A DNA stretch of 40,152 nucleotides from an uncultured Alphaproteobacteria bacterium (GCA_937926445.1 CALBAK010000004.1:1-40152), one strand, 5' to 3'. Positions 24,163 to 32,887 are shown, numbered from the stretch's first letter. The notes: generated by a model not told the origin, from the sequence alone. A program made the numbers and translations.

Positions 24163-25005
24163 AGGCGAAACGGGCGCGCTTTCGCGAGCGCGTCGTTCTA
24201 CCGTTCGCCCGCGGAAGGTCTTGCCGCGAGGAGAGGCTCGGACCGAAGCCTTCGAGCGTCCCGCGGACCGGGAGCCCGGCGAGCGACCGCCCGAGGCGCC
24301 TTCGTGGATCGAACCGCCGGCGGATCGAGGAGAGCGGCGAGACCGGTGTCGACAGGGGGCGCCCCGAGCCGGCGACCCGTCGGGGCCACCGGCACGGGTC
24401 GGGGAACGGTAGCGAACTCGCGTCGGAAGGCGCGGCCGCGGCTCCTCACCGGTGGTGGGCGCCCTTTCCGGGACCGGCGGGGCACGGCGCACCGGCTGGT
24501 ACCCCACCGGCCGAACCGAGCCGGTGCCCCCGACTTCTCCCGACGCCCGTGTCACGAACCGCCGTCGCTCGGTGGCGCCGCTGAGAGAGTTCCCGCATGC
24601 CCGGGATACTCGCGCGGGGGATCCTCGGTGCGCACGGCACGAGGTCGATGTTCCCGGCCCCCGAAATCCTCCATCCCACGCGGCGGACCGGCCACGCTCA
24701 CCCCGTCGGCCATCCGCGAACGAAGGCGGCGGGTCCGCACTCGACGTTCCCTGCGCGCCGAGGTCCCGTACCCGGCTGCGACACGGGTGAGGTCCGATCT
24801 CGTCGCGGCCGTCCGCGGACGGTTCCCCGGCGACCTCGGCCGTGCGGTTGCCGAGCAGGCCACGGTCTGCCCGCCGCGCCGCGAGGCTCGGCGCGCTAGC
24901 TCGAACCACCGAGGAAACTGGCCGCCCGCGAGGCGGCTCGTCGTGCTCTCTCTCCTCCGCGAGCACGCCGCACCGGATCGCGGGACCGCCGACGGGTCCC
25001 CGCGG

Positions 25006-25788
25006 TCACGGCAGGCGCGGCAAAGGCGTGTTCCGGGCGAGCGCCGCGGTCACCTGCTTGGCCTTGCTCGGCTCCATCGCGGCGAGCACCGCCGCGAGCT
25101 TCGCCTCGCGCATCCGGCGCACGATCGGCAGCAAGACCTCGAGGGCGAGTTGATCGAAGACCTGGGCCGCGTTCTTCGCTTTCATCGCCTCGTAGGTCTT
25201 CACGAGCTGGGCGAGCTCGGCCTCGTCCTTCTCGCGGATCTTGGCGGCGGTGGCTTCAAGCTCCTTCTTGAGCGCCTCGAGCCGGCCGAGCTGCTCGCCG
25301 AGCCGGGTCTCGACCGCCACCACCGCCGCCTCGCGCAGCACGAGCTCCTGCTCGCGCCGGTCGAGTTCGGCGGCTCGCCGCGCGAGTTCGGCGGCGACAT
25401 CGGCGAGCGGGTCGGCGGAGCCCGGAGCGATGCGGCCGCTGCCGTTGGCGTTCGAGGCCGTGGCGGTTCCCGGCACCGGGGCCGCGCCCGGGTCGGGACC
25501 GGCGGCGGGCTCCACCGCCGGCACCGGCAGGAGCGCTTCGAGAAGGCCGGTCGCCGCGGCGACCTCGCCGTCCGGTGCTTCGGCGGCGGCCGGGCCGGCC
25601 TCTGCCACGGTCGCGGGAGCGGTCGCCGCGGACCACTCGATCCGCCCCACGAGGTCGGCGAGCCTGAGTGCGGCGAGCAGCAGGGCCACGGCCGCGGTGA
25701 GCAACAGGGGGCTCGGCCGGCGACCGGGACCCGCGAGGGTCACGGCGAGGCGGCCCGGCCCGGGGGGATGCTCGCCGCGGCCGCTCAT
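25006..25788 (-). CDS. motE: MotE-like flagellar protein (MgtE N-domain-like C-terminus)
   Basis: The 260-residue protein has a membrane helix at about 27-47, an Ala/Pro/Gly-rich periplasmic linker, and a long coiled coil (about 150-215: ELARRAAELDRREQEL, then LGRLEALKKELEATAAKI). It ends in a small helical domain (VFDQLALEVLLPIVRRM, KLAAVLAAMEPSKAKQVTAAL) like the MgtE/FliG-type N domain. This is the layout of MotE, a periplasmic motor protein described in rhizobia that assists MotC. The ATG overlaps the stop of the DUF6468 gene (ATGA). It is the last gene of the minus-strand fliL operon and faces the 1.6 kb empty region. Confidence 0.85.
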   Translation of the reverse strand: MSGRGEHPPGPGRLAVTLAGPGRRPSPLLLTAAVALLLAALRLADLVGRIEWSAATAPATVAEAGPAAAEAPDGEVAAATGLLEALLPVPAVEPAAGPDPGAAPVPGTATASNANGSGRIAPGSADPLADVAAELARRAAELDRREQELVLREAAVVAVETRLGEQLGRLEALKKELEATAAKIREKDEAELAQLVKTYEAMKAKNAAQVFDQLALEVLLPIVRRMREAKLAAVLAAMEPSKAKQVTAALARNTPLPRLP

Positions 25789-26273
25789 CGGAGCTTCTGC
25801 AGCGCCTCGAGGAGATCGTCGCGGACCCGCCGGCGTGGCGCGGCCGGTCCGGCGGCCGGCTCGGCTGCGGCGGGGGCCGGTGCCGACGCCGGCTCCGGTT
25901 GCGCCGCCCGCAGCGCCTGCGCATCCTGTCGGGCCTTGAGCTCGGCCACGAGGCGGGCCCCCTGGCCGAGCGCGTCCTCGAGCCGGCGAGCCATCTTCTG
26001 CGCGGCCTCGACCGTGCGTTCGAGCTCCCCGCGCCGGTCGCGGGCCGCGCTCTCTTGCGCCTCGCGGGCGACGACGGCCTCGCCGCTCGCCGCCTTCAGC
26101 TCCTGCACGATCCGCTCGGCCCGGGCGGTGGCGGTCGCAAGCGATTCGACGAAGGCGGCGATGTCGCCCCGATCGGCCCTGAGCGCCACGAGCCGGCGAT
26201 GAACTCGCACGCACCAGAACGCCGTGACCGAGAGGAGCGCGATCAGGAGGAGGTCGAGCGCGATCTTCGACAT
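25785..26273 (-). CDS. DUF6468 flagellar-cluster membrane protein
   Basis: The 162-residue product starts MSKIALDLLLIALLSVTAFW, a single membrane anchor, followed by an amphipathic region (VRVHRRLVALRADRGDIAAF, FVESLATATARAERIVQELK), coiled coil, and an Ala/Pro linker ending RDDLLEALQKLR. It matches the small DUF6468 proteins found between fliM and motE in alphaproteobacterial flagellar clusters. Its exact role is not known. A motor or export accessory is inferred from context. The start lies 13 bases after the fliM stop, and its end overlaps motE by four bases. Confidence 0.8.
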   Translation of the reverse strand: MSKIALDLLLIALLSVTAFWCVRVHRRLVALRADRGDIAAFVESLATATARAERIVQELKAASGEAVVAREAQESAARDRRGELERTVEAAQKMARRLEDALGQGARLVAELKARQDAQALRAAQPEPASAPAPAAAEPAAGPAAPRRRVRDDLLEALQKLR

Positions 26274-26286
26274 GTCGTGAGCCCCG

Positions 26287-27342
26287 TTACCCGTCCCGCT
26301 CGCGGTCGATCCGCTCCTCGATCCGGACCGATACCCGATCACCGACCCGCCCGAGCTTGCCGAGGAGGAGCGGGACGCCGCCGCAGCGCAGGACCACCGC
26401 GCTGTCGGGGCGCACCCCGAGCGGCAGGACGGCGCCGGGCCGAAGGTCGAGGAGTCGACGCAGACCGACGCTCGCACCGTCGAGCACCGCTTCGAGCTCG
26501 AGCGAAGCGGCCAGGATCCGGTCCTCGAGATGACGCTGCCAGATCGGATCGCGGCCGAACCGCTCGCCCGGGAAGGCCTCCGCCAGCCGTGCTCGGACAG
26601 GCTCGAGCGTCGCATGGGGGAGAAGAATGCCGAGCCCTCCGCCCCGGCCGTCGAGGAGGACGCTCAGGCGGAGCAGCACACAGCCGCTGCCCGACCGCGC
26701 GATCGTCGCGAAGCGCGGATCGTTTTCGATCCGCTCGAGCTCGAAGCGCACCACGCCGACCGGTGCGAAGGCACGGGCCAGATCGGCGAGAACGATCCGC
26801 AGGAACCGCTCGACGAGCGCGGTCTCGATCGCCGTGAGCGCGCGCGCCCCGCGAGCGGCAGCCGCGCCGGCGCGCCGACCGCCGAGCAGGATGTCGACCA
26901 GAGCGAAAGCGAGCGCCCGCTCGACCGTCAACAGGCCGCGGCCGTCCCACTCGACGGCGCGGAAGACGGCGATCGGGACCGGCCGCTCGAGGCTCCCGAG
27001 ATACGTACCGAAGCGGCGCGCACCGATCTCTTCGGTGGCGAGATCGACGGGGCCCCCGGTCAGCACGCGCAGGCTCTCGACCAATGCGCTGCGCAGCCGC
27101 TCGACCACCGCCTCGAGCATCGGCAGGCGCTCGTGCGCGACGGCTTCCCGGGCGACCACCGCGAGGAGGCCGGGCCCCGTCCGCTCGCGCGCCTCGCCCA
27201 GAAGCGCTGCCACCTCGGCGCGCTCGAGCAAAGGCTCGCTCTCCTCGTCCGCGGCCGACCGAGCGGCCTCGCCCCAACCGAGGCCGTCGTCGACCTCCTC
27301 GGCGCCGACGCGTCTCCGCGCCTCGGGCTCCACCGTGCTCAC
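26287..27342 (-). CDS. fliM: Flagellar motor switch protein FliM
   Basis: The 351-residue protein has a short N-terminal acidic helix (LLERAEVAALLGEA) resembling the CheY-binding LSQ-EIDALL motif, a CheC-like middle domain (about 85-260; EEIGARRFGTYLGSL, FALVDILLGGRR, ALTAIETALVERFLRIVLAD), and a C-terminal SpoA domain (LRRLLDLRPGAVLPLGV, VVLRCGGVPLLLGKLG, SVRIEERI). FliM links FliG and FliN in the C-ring and binds phospho-CheY to switch rotation. The start is GTG at 27342, 25 bases after the fliL stop. The divergence of the N-terminal motif (Q replaced) may weaken CheY binding. Confidence 0.92.
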   Translation of the reverse strand: MSTVEPEARRRVGAEEVDDGLGWGEAARSAADEESEPLLERAEVAALLGEARERTGPGLLAVVAREAVAHERLPMLEAVVERLRSALVESLRVLTGGPVDLATEEIGARRFGTYLGSLERPVPIAVFRAVEWDGRGLLTVERALAFALVDILLGGRRAGAAAARGARALTAIETALVERFLRIVLADLARAFAPVGVVRFELERIENDPRFATIARSGSGCVLLRLSVLLDGRGGGLGILLPHATLEPVRARLAEAFPGERFGRDPIWQRHLEDRILAASLELEAVLDGASVGLRRLLDLRPGAVLPLGVRPDSAVVLRCGGVPLLLGKLGRVGDRVSVRIEERIDRERDG

Positions 27343-27367
27343 CGCGCGCCCCCCGTGGCTCGCCGGC

Positions 27368-27913
27368 CTATTGGACCAGGATCTCCTTGAACAGGACGTC
27401 GTCGATCCGGTTCGGCGCGACCGCCTGGTTGATCCGCGCGAGCAGCTCCTCCTTGAGGGTGAGCATGCCGCTCGAGCCCTGGATCTCGTCGGCGTCGAGG
27501 GCCCGCAGATAGAGCTGGAAGCCGTCCATGATCCGCGGCGTGAACGCCTTCACCCGCTCGGCCGTGCGGGCGTCCTTCACCTCGAGAGCGACCTTGAGTT
27601 TCAGGAACCGCGGCCGCTTGTTGGTCGATTTGAGGTTCACGAGAATATCGGGTAGGTCGACGAAAACGATTTGCGGGGCCGGCGGGGCCCCGTGGCCGTC
27701 GGCCGGCGGTCCACCGTGACCCTCGGCCGCGGGCGCGCCGTGCGCCGGTGCCGCTGCTTGGCTCTTGCCGCCGCCGAACAGGCCGAGGAACCAGGCGGCG
27801 GCCCCGCCGCCACCCGCGACCACGAGAGCGGCCGCCAGGATCAAGACCAGCTTGAGCCCGCCGCCCTTCTTCTCCTCGCCGTCCGCCTCGCCGGCCTTCT
27901 TCGCTGCCGCCAT
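27368..27913 (-). CDS. fliL: Flagellar basal body-associated protein FliL
   Basis: The 181-residue product has a short Lys-rich cytoplasmic tail, one membrane helix (about 20-46), a Gly/Ala/Pro/His-rich linker, and the FliL domain (about 85-181). That domain includes FVDLPDILVNLKSTNKRPRF, LKLKVALEVKDA and LTLKEELLARINQ, and ends VLFKEILVQ. FliL forms a periplasmic ring around the stator. ATG at 27913 with GGGTGGAACC upstream is preferred over the longer frame from 27940. It is the first gene of the fliL-fliM-DUF6468-motE operon, divergent from flgF. Confidence 0.93.
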   Translation of the reverse strand: MAAAKKAGEADGEEKKGGGLKLVLILAAALVVAGGGGAAAWFLGLFGGGKSQAAAPAHGAPAAEGHGGPPADGHGAPPAPQIVFVDLPDILVNLKSTNKRPRFLKLKVALEVKDARTAERVKAFTPRIMDGFQLYLRALDADEIQGSSGMLTLKEELLARINQAVAPNRIDDVLFKEILVQ

Positions 27914-28030
27914 GGTTCCACCCCGTGCGCTCGGGCACACCGCATCGCGCCCGGGCGGTTCCTAGCCGACCGAGGGTTAACATTCGGTTTCCTTCCCGCT
28001 CCCGGATACGCCGGCCGGCAGGATGTGCCG

Positions 28031-28043
28031 GGCAAGGCTTGCC
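28031..28043. promoter_or_regulatory. Inverted repeat, candidate activator site for the flgF sigma-54 promoter
   Basis: GGCAAG-G-CTTGCC is a perfect 6-bp inverted repeat flanked by CCG and GG. It lies about 85 bases upstream of the predicted flgF transcription start, a normal place for an enhancer-binding protein such as FlbD. It is also within the upstream region of divergent fliL. Confidence 0.4.
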
Positions 28044-28097
28044 GGTGCCCACCCGACTCGAACCGACATCCCGGGATGCGACCGGACCCGGGCCGGG

Positions 28098-28112
28098 TGG
28101 CACGGCGGATGC
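28098..28112 (+). promoter_or_regulatory. Sigma-54 (RpoN) promoter for flgF-flgG-flgA-flgH
   Basis: TGGCACGGCGGATGC contains the invariant -24 GG (28099-28100) and -12 GC (28111-28112) separated by exactly 10 bases. It has a perfect TGGCACG and one mismatch in the -12 box (ATGCA for TTGCA). Transcription would begin near 28123, 17 bases before the flgF TTG. Sigma-54 control of late basal-body operons is well known in alphaproteobacteria. Confidence 0.6.
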
Positions 28113-28139
28113 AAGCGACGAGCGGCAGGGAGAACGCGC

Positions 28140-28862
28140 TTGGATACCACGTCCTACGTCGCCTTGAGCCGCCAGATCGCCCTGCAAAGGGCGATGCAGG
28201 TGGTCGCCAACAACGTCGCCAATCTCGGCACGACCGGTTTCAAGGCCCAGTCGGTGCTGTTCGAGACCGTGCTCGAGCGGGCCGGCGAGCCGCGCACCGT
28301 GGCCTTCGTGCAGGACGTCGCCACGGTCCGGGATCCGAGCCCGGGGCCGATCCTGCCGACCGGCGGGCCGCTCGATCTCGCGATCCGCGGGCCGGGCTAC
28401 TTCGCCGTGCTCACTCCGGCGGGCGAGCGCTACACCCGCGCCGGCCAGTTCCTGCGCAACGCGCAGGGCGAGCTCGTCACCGCCGACGGCCATCCGCTGC
28501 TCGACGAGGGCGGCCGACCGATCGTCCTGCCGCCCGAGGAGCCCGCGCCCACGATCGCCGCCGACGGCACGATCGCCGGCCGCAACGGCATCCTCGGCCG
28601 GATCGGCCTCGTGAGCTTCGCCCAGCCCCACCGGCTGCGGCCGGAGGGCGGCGGCCTCCTCGCGAGCGACGAGCCGCCTATTCCCGGCGCGCCGGGCGGC
28701 ATCGTCCAGGGCGCGCTCGAGGGCTCGAACGTCCAGGGCGTGCTCGAGATCACCCGGCTGATCGAGATCACCCGGGCCTTCGAGGGAACCCAGCGCATGA
28801 TCGAGACCCACCACGAGCTGACCCGGCGGGCGGTCGAGCGCCTCGCCGGCGTCAGCGCCTGA
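28140..28862 (+). CDS. flgF: Flagellar basal-body rod protein FlgF
   Basis: The 240-residue rod protein begins MDTTSYVALSRQIALQRAMQ followed by VVANNVANLGTTGFKAQ, the conserved N-terminal rod/hook helix. It has the central GGPLDLAIRGPGYFAV and YTRAGQFLRNAQGELV, and a C-terminal helix with QGALEGSNVQGVLEITRLIE. FlgF forms part of the proximal rod. The start is TTG at 28140 with AGGGAGA upstream. No ATG gives the correct N-terminus. It is the first gene of flgFGAH, behind a sigma-54 promoter. Confidence 0.93.
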   Translation: MDTTSYVALSRQIALQRAMQVVANNVANLGTTGFKAQSVLFETVLERAGEPRTVAFVQDVATVRDPSPGPILPTGGPLDLAIRGPGYFAVLTPAGERYTRAGQFLRNAQGELVTADGHPLLDEGGRPIVLPPEEPAPTIAADGTIAGRNGILGRIGLVSFAQPHRLRPEGGGLLASDEPPIPGAPGGIVQGALEGSNVQGVLEITRLIEITRAFEGTQRMIETHHELTRRAVERLAGVSA

Positions 28863-28897
28863 ACCCGTCGGCCCCGCCCGCATCGAGCGAGGAGCGC

Positions 28898-29683
28898 ATG
28901 CGATCCCTGAGTGTCGCCGCCACCGGCATGATGGCCCAGCAGCTCAACGTCGAGGTCATCTCCAACAACATCGCCAACATGACGACCACGGGCTTCAAGC
29001 GGATGCGGCCCGAGTTCCAGGACCTGCTCTACCAGAACGAACGGCGGACCGGTGCGGTCACCTCCGATACCGGCACGATCGTGCCGGCCGGGGTGCAGCT
29101 CGGCCTCGGCGTCAAGACCGCCGCCGTCTACCGGATCCACGACCAGGGCAGCCTCGTGAACACCGAGAACCGGTTCGACGTGGCGATCCAGGGCGAGGGC
29201 TTCTTCGTCGTCGAGAAGCCCGACGGCGAGCCAGCCTACACCCGCTCCGGCAATTTCCAGCTGAGCCCGCAGGGCGTCATCGTCACCCAGGACGGCTATC
29301 CGGTGAGCCCGGGCATCACCGTGCCGAGCGAGGCGATCGACGTGTCGATCGCCGCCGACGGCCAGGTCACGGCCAAGCTGCAGGGCCAGACCGGCGTCGT
29401 CGTGCTCGGCCAGCTCGAGCTCGCGAGCTTCGTCAACCCGGCCGGGCTCGAGGCGATCGGCTCCAACCTCCTGATCGAAACCGAGGCCTCCGGCCCCGCC
29501 CTGATCGGCCCGCCCGGCAGCGAGGGCAAGGGCACCGTGCTGCAGGGCCATCTGGAGAGCTCGAACGTCAACGCGGTGCAGGAGATCACCCAGCTGATCG
29601 CCGCCCAGCGGGCCTACGACATGAACTCCAAGGTGATCCAGGCATCCGACGAGATGATGGCCACCGTGACCCAGCTGCGCTGA
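28898..29683 (+). CDS. flgG: Flagellar distal rod protein FlgG
   Basis: The 261-residue product starts MRSLSVAATGMMAQQLNVEV, then SNNIANMTTTGFKRMRPEFQDLLYQ. It has the FlgG-type GVQLGLGVKTAAVYRI, RFDVAIQGEGFFVV and YTRSGNFQLSPQG, and ends SSNVNAVQEITQLI, AYDMNSKVIQASDEM. Length equals E. coli FlgG. It forms the distal rod that passes the P and L rings. ATG at 28898 has GAGGAGC upstream, 35 bases after flgF. Confidence 0.96.
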   Translation: MRSLSVAATGMMAQQLNVEVISNNIANMTTTGFKRMRPEFQDLLYQNERRTGAVTSDTGTIVPAGVQLGLGVKTAAVYRIHDQGSLVNTENRFDVAIQGEGFFVVEKPDGEPAYTRSGNFQLSPQGVIVTQDGYPVSPGITVPSEAIDVSIAADGQVTAKLQGQTGVVVLGQLELASFVNPAGLEAIGSNLLIETEASGPALIGPPGSEGKGTVLQGHLESSNVNAVQEITQLIAAQRAYDMNSKVIQASDEMMATVTQLR

Positions 29684-29691
29684 GGCCGACC

Positions 29692-30444
29692 GTGTGCCCC
29701 CACCCCGCCCCGAACCGGACCCGTCTCCTGCTGCTCGCCCTTTTGACCGTCCCGCTCGCGGCCCGGGCCGAGACCGCCACCCTCGCCCCGCGCGAGCCCT
29801 TGACCGCCGGCGTCGCGCGCGCGCTCGTGGAGGCGGCGCTACCCGCCCAGCCGCCCGGCCGCCGTCTCGAGGTGGCGATCGCCGAGCCGCGCCTGCCGCT
29901 CGCCAATCCCTCCGACCGACCGGTGGCCCTCGCCCTCGAAGAGCTGAAAATCGACGAGGCGCGGCAGCGCTTCGCCGCCCAGCTCGTGGTCCGGGTCGAC
30001 GGCCGGGTCACGGGCGTGGTCGAGCTCGCCGGTCCCGCCCGACCGCTGGTCGAGGTGCCGGCGCCCCTGCAGCCCGTCCGCGAGGGCCAGCCGATCGAGC
30101 CTGGTCTGCTCGGTACGATCTGGGTGCCGGAAAGCCAGCTGCCGCCGGACGTCGTCCTCGTGGCCGAAGCGATCCAGGGCCTCGAGGCAGAGCGACGGCT
30201 CGCCCCCGGCCGACCGATCCGGCAAGGCGATCTGCGGCCGGCCCGGCTCGTGCGCAAGGGCGAGATCGTGACCCTCGTTTTCCGGCGCGGTCCGATCGAG
30301 CTCACGGCCCAGGCCCGGGCACTGCAGGACGGTGCGGAGGGCGAGCGGATCCGGGCCGTCAACCTCGACAGCGAGCGGCCCGTGAGTGGTCTCGTGATCG
30401 GCCGCCGGCGGCTGCTCGTGGGTGCCCCGGAGACCGGTCGATGA
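29692..30444 (+). CDS. flgA: Flagellar P-ring chaperone FlgA
   Basis: The 250-residue protein has a signal peptide (1-26, ending AARA). Its C-terminal SAF/ChapFlgA domain has VREGQPIEPGLLGTIWVP, LAPGRPIRQGDLRPARLV, RKGEIVTLVFRRGPIELTAQ and GERIRAVNLDSERPVSGLVI. FlgA helps assemble the FlgI P ring in the periplasm. The start is GTG at 29692, 8 bases after flgG. Its stop overlaps the flgH ATG (ATGA). The cognate flgI gene is not next door. Confidence 0.9.
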   Translation: MCPHPAPNRTRLLLLALLTVPLAARAETATLAPREPLTAGVARALVEAALPAQPPGRRLEVAIAEPRLPLANPSDRPVALALEELKIDEARQRFAAQLVVRVDGRVTGVVELAGPARPLVEVPAPLQPVREGQPIEPGLLGTIWVPESQLPPDVVLVAEAIQGLEAERRLAPGRPIRQGDLRPARLVRKGEIVTLVFRRGPIELTAQARALQDGAEGERIRAVNLDSERPVSGLVIGRRRLLVGAPETGR

Positions 30445-31190
30445 AGAGCCTCGCTCGCAAGGCCCTCGCTCTCGCCCTCGCGCTTTCGGCCGGCGCCTGC
30501 ACGGTCGCCGAGCGCCTGGCCGAGGTCGGCCGGGCCCCGCGACTCGAGCGGCCGGCCAACCCGGTCGAACAGCCGGGCTGGCGACCCGTCACCATGCCCA
30601 TGCCGGAGCCCGAGCCACAGGTGGCGGCCGGCGCCAACTCGCTCTGGCGCTCGGGCGCCCGTGGTTTCTTCCGCGACCAGCGAGCGCGGCGGGTCGGTGA
30701 CATCCTGACCGTCAACGTGACGATCAACGACAAGGCGGAACTGTCGAACACGAGCCGGCGCACGCGCGCCAACAGCGACAAGCTCGGCCTCACCAACATC
30801 CTCGGCCTCGAAAACAAGCTCGACAAGATCTTGCCGAAACCGATCGACCCCTCGAGCCTGGTCGACGCCAACAGCTCGATGCAGAACCGCGGCCTCGGCG
30901 AGACCGAGCGCGAGGAGACCGTGCGGCTCAATGTCGCGGCGGTCGTCACCCAGGTGCTGCCGAACGGCAATCTCGTGGTCGAGGGTCGGCAGGAGGTACG
31001 GGTCAATTTCGAGGTTCGCGAAGTGATCGTGGCGGGTGTGGTCCGCCCCGAGGACGTCACCCCGCGCAACACCGTGCCACACGACAAGATCGCCGAACTG
31101 CGGGTGGCCTATGGCGGCCGCGGTCAGCTGACCGACGTCCAGCAGCCGCGTTACGGCGCCCAGGTGCTCGACATCCTGCTTCCCTATTGA
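30441..31190 (+). CDS. flgH: Flagellar L-ring lipoprotein FlgH
   Basis: The 249-residue protein has a lipoprotein signal with lipobox LSAGAC (C20). FlgH landmarks follow: [75 protein letters not shown] and [13 protein letters not shown]. It forms the outer-membrane L ring. Translation is coupled to flgA. In many relatives flgI or dksA follows. Here a 131-base gap leads to the converging COQ9 gene, so the operon ends at flgH. Confidence 0.95.
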   Translation: MKSLARKALALALALSAGACTVAERLAEVGRAPRLERPANPVEQPGWRPVTMPMPEPEPQVAAGANSLWRSGARGFFRDQRARRVGDILTVNVTINDKAELSNTSRRTRANSDKLGLTNILGLENKLDKILPKPIDPSSLVDANSSMQNRGLGETEREETVRLNVAAVVTQVLPNGNLVVEGRQEVRVNFEVREVIVAGVVRPEDVTPRNTVPHDKIAELRVAYGGRGQLTDVQQPRYGAQVLDILLPY

Positions 31191-31321
31191 GGCCGCTCCC
31201 CTCCTGCCGAGCTGCTGCCCTGTCGAGGCGAGCCGGCGGCGCGACCAACAGAAGCGGCCGCCCGACCGGACGAGATGCGCCGAGCGGTGCCGCCGGCCCT
31301 TACCGGACGCCTCCTGGGCGC

Positions 31322-31981
31322 TCAAGCGCGGGCCGGCCGGCGCAGCCCGCCGAGGCCCGGGATCCGCGCCAGAAGGTCGACGAGCTGCCCACCCAGCCGG
31401 CCGACCCTGAGCGCGTCCTCGATCCGCCGGTCGAGGAAGGCCCAGGTCTCCGCACATCCCTCGGAAGCGTCGTCGAGCCAGAAGAGCGTGGTCGACGAGA
31501 GCACACCCGCGAGCGTGAGCCTTCGGGTGTAGTGGTCGACCCCCGAATCGGCCTCGGGCGGCAAGCCGACCGCCTGCCAGATGCGATCGAGCGTGGTCCA
31601 GAAGCCCTTGCCCGCCTCGACCAGGTTGCCGGGCAGGCCGCGCGCCGCGAGTGCCCGGCGGACGGCCTCGCGGTGCGGAATCAAGGGCTCGAGCCGCGCG
31701 CGCACGAGCCGGGCCACCCGCCGGCGGATGGAGAGCCGCTGCAGCTCGTCGGCCGGGCAGGCCTCCAGCATCCGCCGGTCGGCCCAGTCGTCGAGCCAGG
31801 CCAAGAGACTGTCGCCGCCCCGCGGGAACAGCCGGCGGGCGGTCGCCCGGTCGATCCCGGCATCGTCGGCGGCGGCCAAAAGCGTGCGGGTCGACCAGCC
31901 GTCGAAGGCGGCGTGCTGGAGCGCTGCCTCGAGGATCCGGTCGCGCTGCTCCTGGCGCTCGCGCAGGGCCTCACCGCTCAT
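31322..31981 (-). CDS. COQ9 family protein (ubiquinone biosynthesis, TetR-like fold)
   Basis: The 219-residue product has an N-terminal TetR-like helical region ([20 protein letters not shown], then [20 protein letters not shown]) and the COQ9 lipid-binding part. The latter includes [60 protein letters not shown] and [20 protein letters not shown]9 binds ubiquinone precursors and assists the COQ7 step in mitochondria, and alphaproteobacterial homologues are presumed similar. The ATG overlaps the def stop (ATGA), so both are translated from one mRNA. It sits near rpsU as in many alphaproteobacteria. Confidence 0.9.
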   Translation of the reverse strand: MSGEALRERQEQRDRILEAALQHAAFDGWSTRTLLAAADDAGIDRATARRLFPRGGDSLLAWLDDWADRRMLEACPADELQRLSIRRRVARLVRARLEPLIPHREAVRRALAARGLPGNLVEAGKGFWTTLDRIWQAVGLPPEADSGVDHYTRRLTLAGVLSSTTLFWLDDASEGCAETWAFLDRRIEDALRVGRLGGQLVDLLARIPGLGGLRRPARA

Positions 31982-32526
31982 CGCACCTCCTCGACCGCGG
32001 CCGCGGCGCGCTGCCGAGCGAGCTCGTTCTCGAAAGCGAGCGTGCGCAGATCGCGCATCCGCATCGGGAACAGGATCCCATCGAGATGGTCCACCTCGTG
32101 CTGGAGGATGCGGGCGAAAAGGCCCGTCGCCTCCCCCTCGAGCCGGCGGCCCTCGAGGTCGAGGGCGCGGAAGCCGACCCGCCGGGCGCGCGGCACGAGA
32201 CCGCGCAGCTCGGGGATCGACAGGCAGCCCTCGAAGGCTTCCTCGACCGTCTCCTCGAGCGGCTCGAGCTCCGGATTGACGAACACGAGCGGGCTCGCCT
32301 CGCGGGCACCCTCGCGCTCGCCGATCGGCAGCGCCACTATCAGCCGCAGGCTCGCGTGGACCTGGGGCGCGGCGAGGCCGATGCCGGGCGCCTCGCGCAT
32401 GGTCTCGACCATGTCGGCGGCGAGCGCGCGGATCTCGGGAGCGGTCGGGTCGGCGACCGGCCGTGCGCGAGCGAGTAGGATCGGATGGCCGAGCCGGGCG
32501 ATCTTCAAAAGCGCCATGCCGCCCAT
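31978..32526 (-). CDS. def: Peptide deformylase
   Basis: The 182-residue metallo-hydrolase has all three family motifs: GIGLAAPQ (48-55), EGCLSIPE with C101, and QHEVDHLDG with the HExxH pair (143-147). It removes the formyl group from nascent N-termini. The start ATG at 32526 (MGGMALLKI) has GGAGGGG 6 bases upstream. The ATG at 32517 is an alternative. It is coupled to COQ9 downstream and divergent from rpsU. A second def may exist elsewhere, as this one is not in the usual def-fmt pair. Confidence 0.94.
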   Translation of the reverse strand: MGGMALLKIARLGHPILLARARPVADPTAPEIRALAADMVETMREAPGIGLAAPQVHASLRLIVALPIGEREGAREASPLVFVNPELEPLEETVEEAFEGCLSIPELRGLVPRARRVGFRALDLEGRRLEGEATGLFARILQHEVDHLDGILFPMRMRDLRTLAFENELARQRAAAAVEEVR

Positions 32527-32577
32527 GTATGGCCCCTCCGCCGCTCGGGAAAGGGGCGCTGGCGCGACCGCGGCGGC

Positions 32578-32606
32578 TTGGCGCGGCAGCGAGGCGATGC
32601 TACATG
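32578..32606 (+). promoter_or_regulatory. Extended -10 promoter for rpsU
   Basis: TTGGCG (32578-32583), a 17-base spacer, and TG-C-TACATG (32598-32606). Transcription would start near 32613, so an in-frame ATG at 32597 would lie outside the mRNA. The 5' leader contains a hairpin, GCGCTC (32615-32620) with GAGCGC (32627-32632). Confidence 0.5.
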
Positions 32607-32680
32607 AGGAGCACGCGCTCCGCGAGGAGCGCGAGAGTGTTTGCGTCCCGAATGACGGGCCGAAGCGAGGAGAACGCACC

Positions 32681-32887
32681 CTGATCGAGGTCCAGGTTCG
32701 CGACAACAACGTCGACCAGGCGCTCCGCGCGCTCAAGAAGAAGATGCAGCGGGAGGGCCTCTACCGCGAAATGCGGATGCGGCGGCACTACGAGAAGCCG
32801 TCCGAGCGCCGGGCGCGCGAGCGCGCCGAAGCCATCCGGCGCTATCGCAAGCTCCTCAAGAAGCGCGCCGAACGGGACGAGCTCTGA
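32681..32887 (+). CDS. rpsU: 30S ribosomal protein S21, apparently CTG-initiated
   Basis: The 68-residue basic protein reads [20 protein letters not shown], then [20 protein letters not shown], and ends in a Lys/Arg-rich tail, a full-length S21 of alphaproteobacterial type. S21 sits near the 16S 3' end and helps start translation. In this frame the only ATG, GTG or TTG that precedes the conserved region is ATG 32597, which would add 28 unrelated residues and overlaps the predicted -10 box. GAGGAG (32667-32672) lies 8 bases before CTG 32681, which gives the standard N-terminus. The start is therefore annotated at CTG, with ATG 32597 as fallback. It is divergent from def. Confidence 0.88.
   Translation: MIEVQVRDNNVDQALRALKKKMQREGLYREMRMRRHYEKPSERRARERAEAIRRYRKLLKKRAERDEL

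Larger units (their letters stand above)
23390..25005. other. 1.6 kb region without a recognisable gene
   Basis: The open frames here encode only Arg/Pro/Ser-rich sequence on both strands, with no domains. It holds a hairpin at 23419-23436 just after iolG and one at 24146-24162. No tRNA, IS element or decayed protein was recognised. In composition and emptiness it resembles the 816-2937 region. Confidence 0.65.

Noticed and set aside
24304-26202. 632-residue plus-strand frame opposite motE and DUF6468
   Set aside because: It is a shadow of the minus-strand flagellar genes; the product is Arg/Gly/Ala-rich without domains.
32597-32680. 28-residue N-terminal extension of S21 from ATG 32597
   Set aside because: The added residues do not resemble S21, the codon overlaps a predicted -10 box, and a good RBS lies further downstream. 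Kept only as an alternative.
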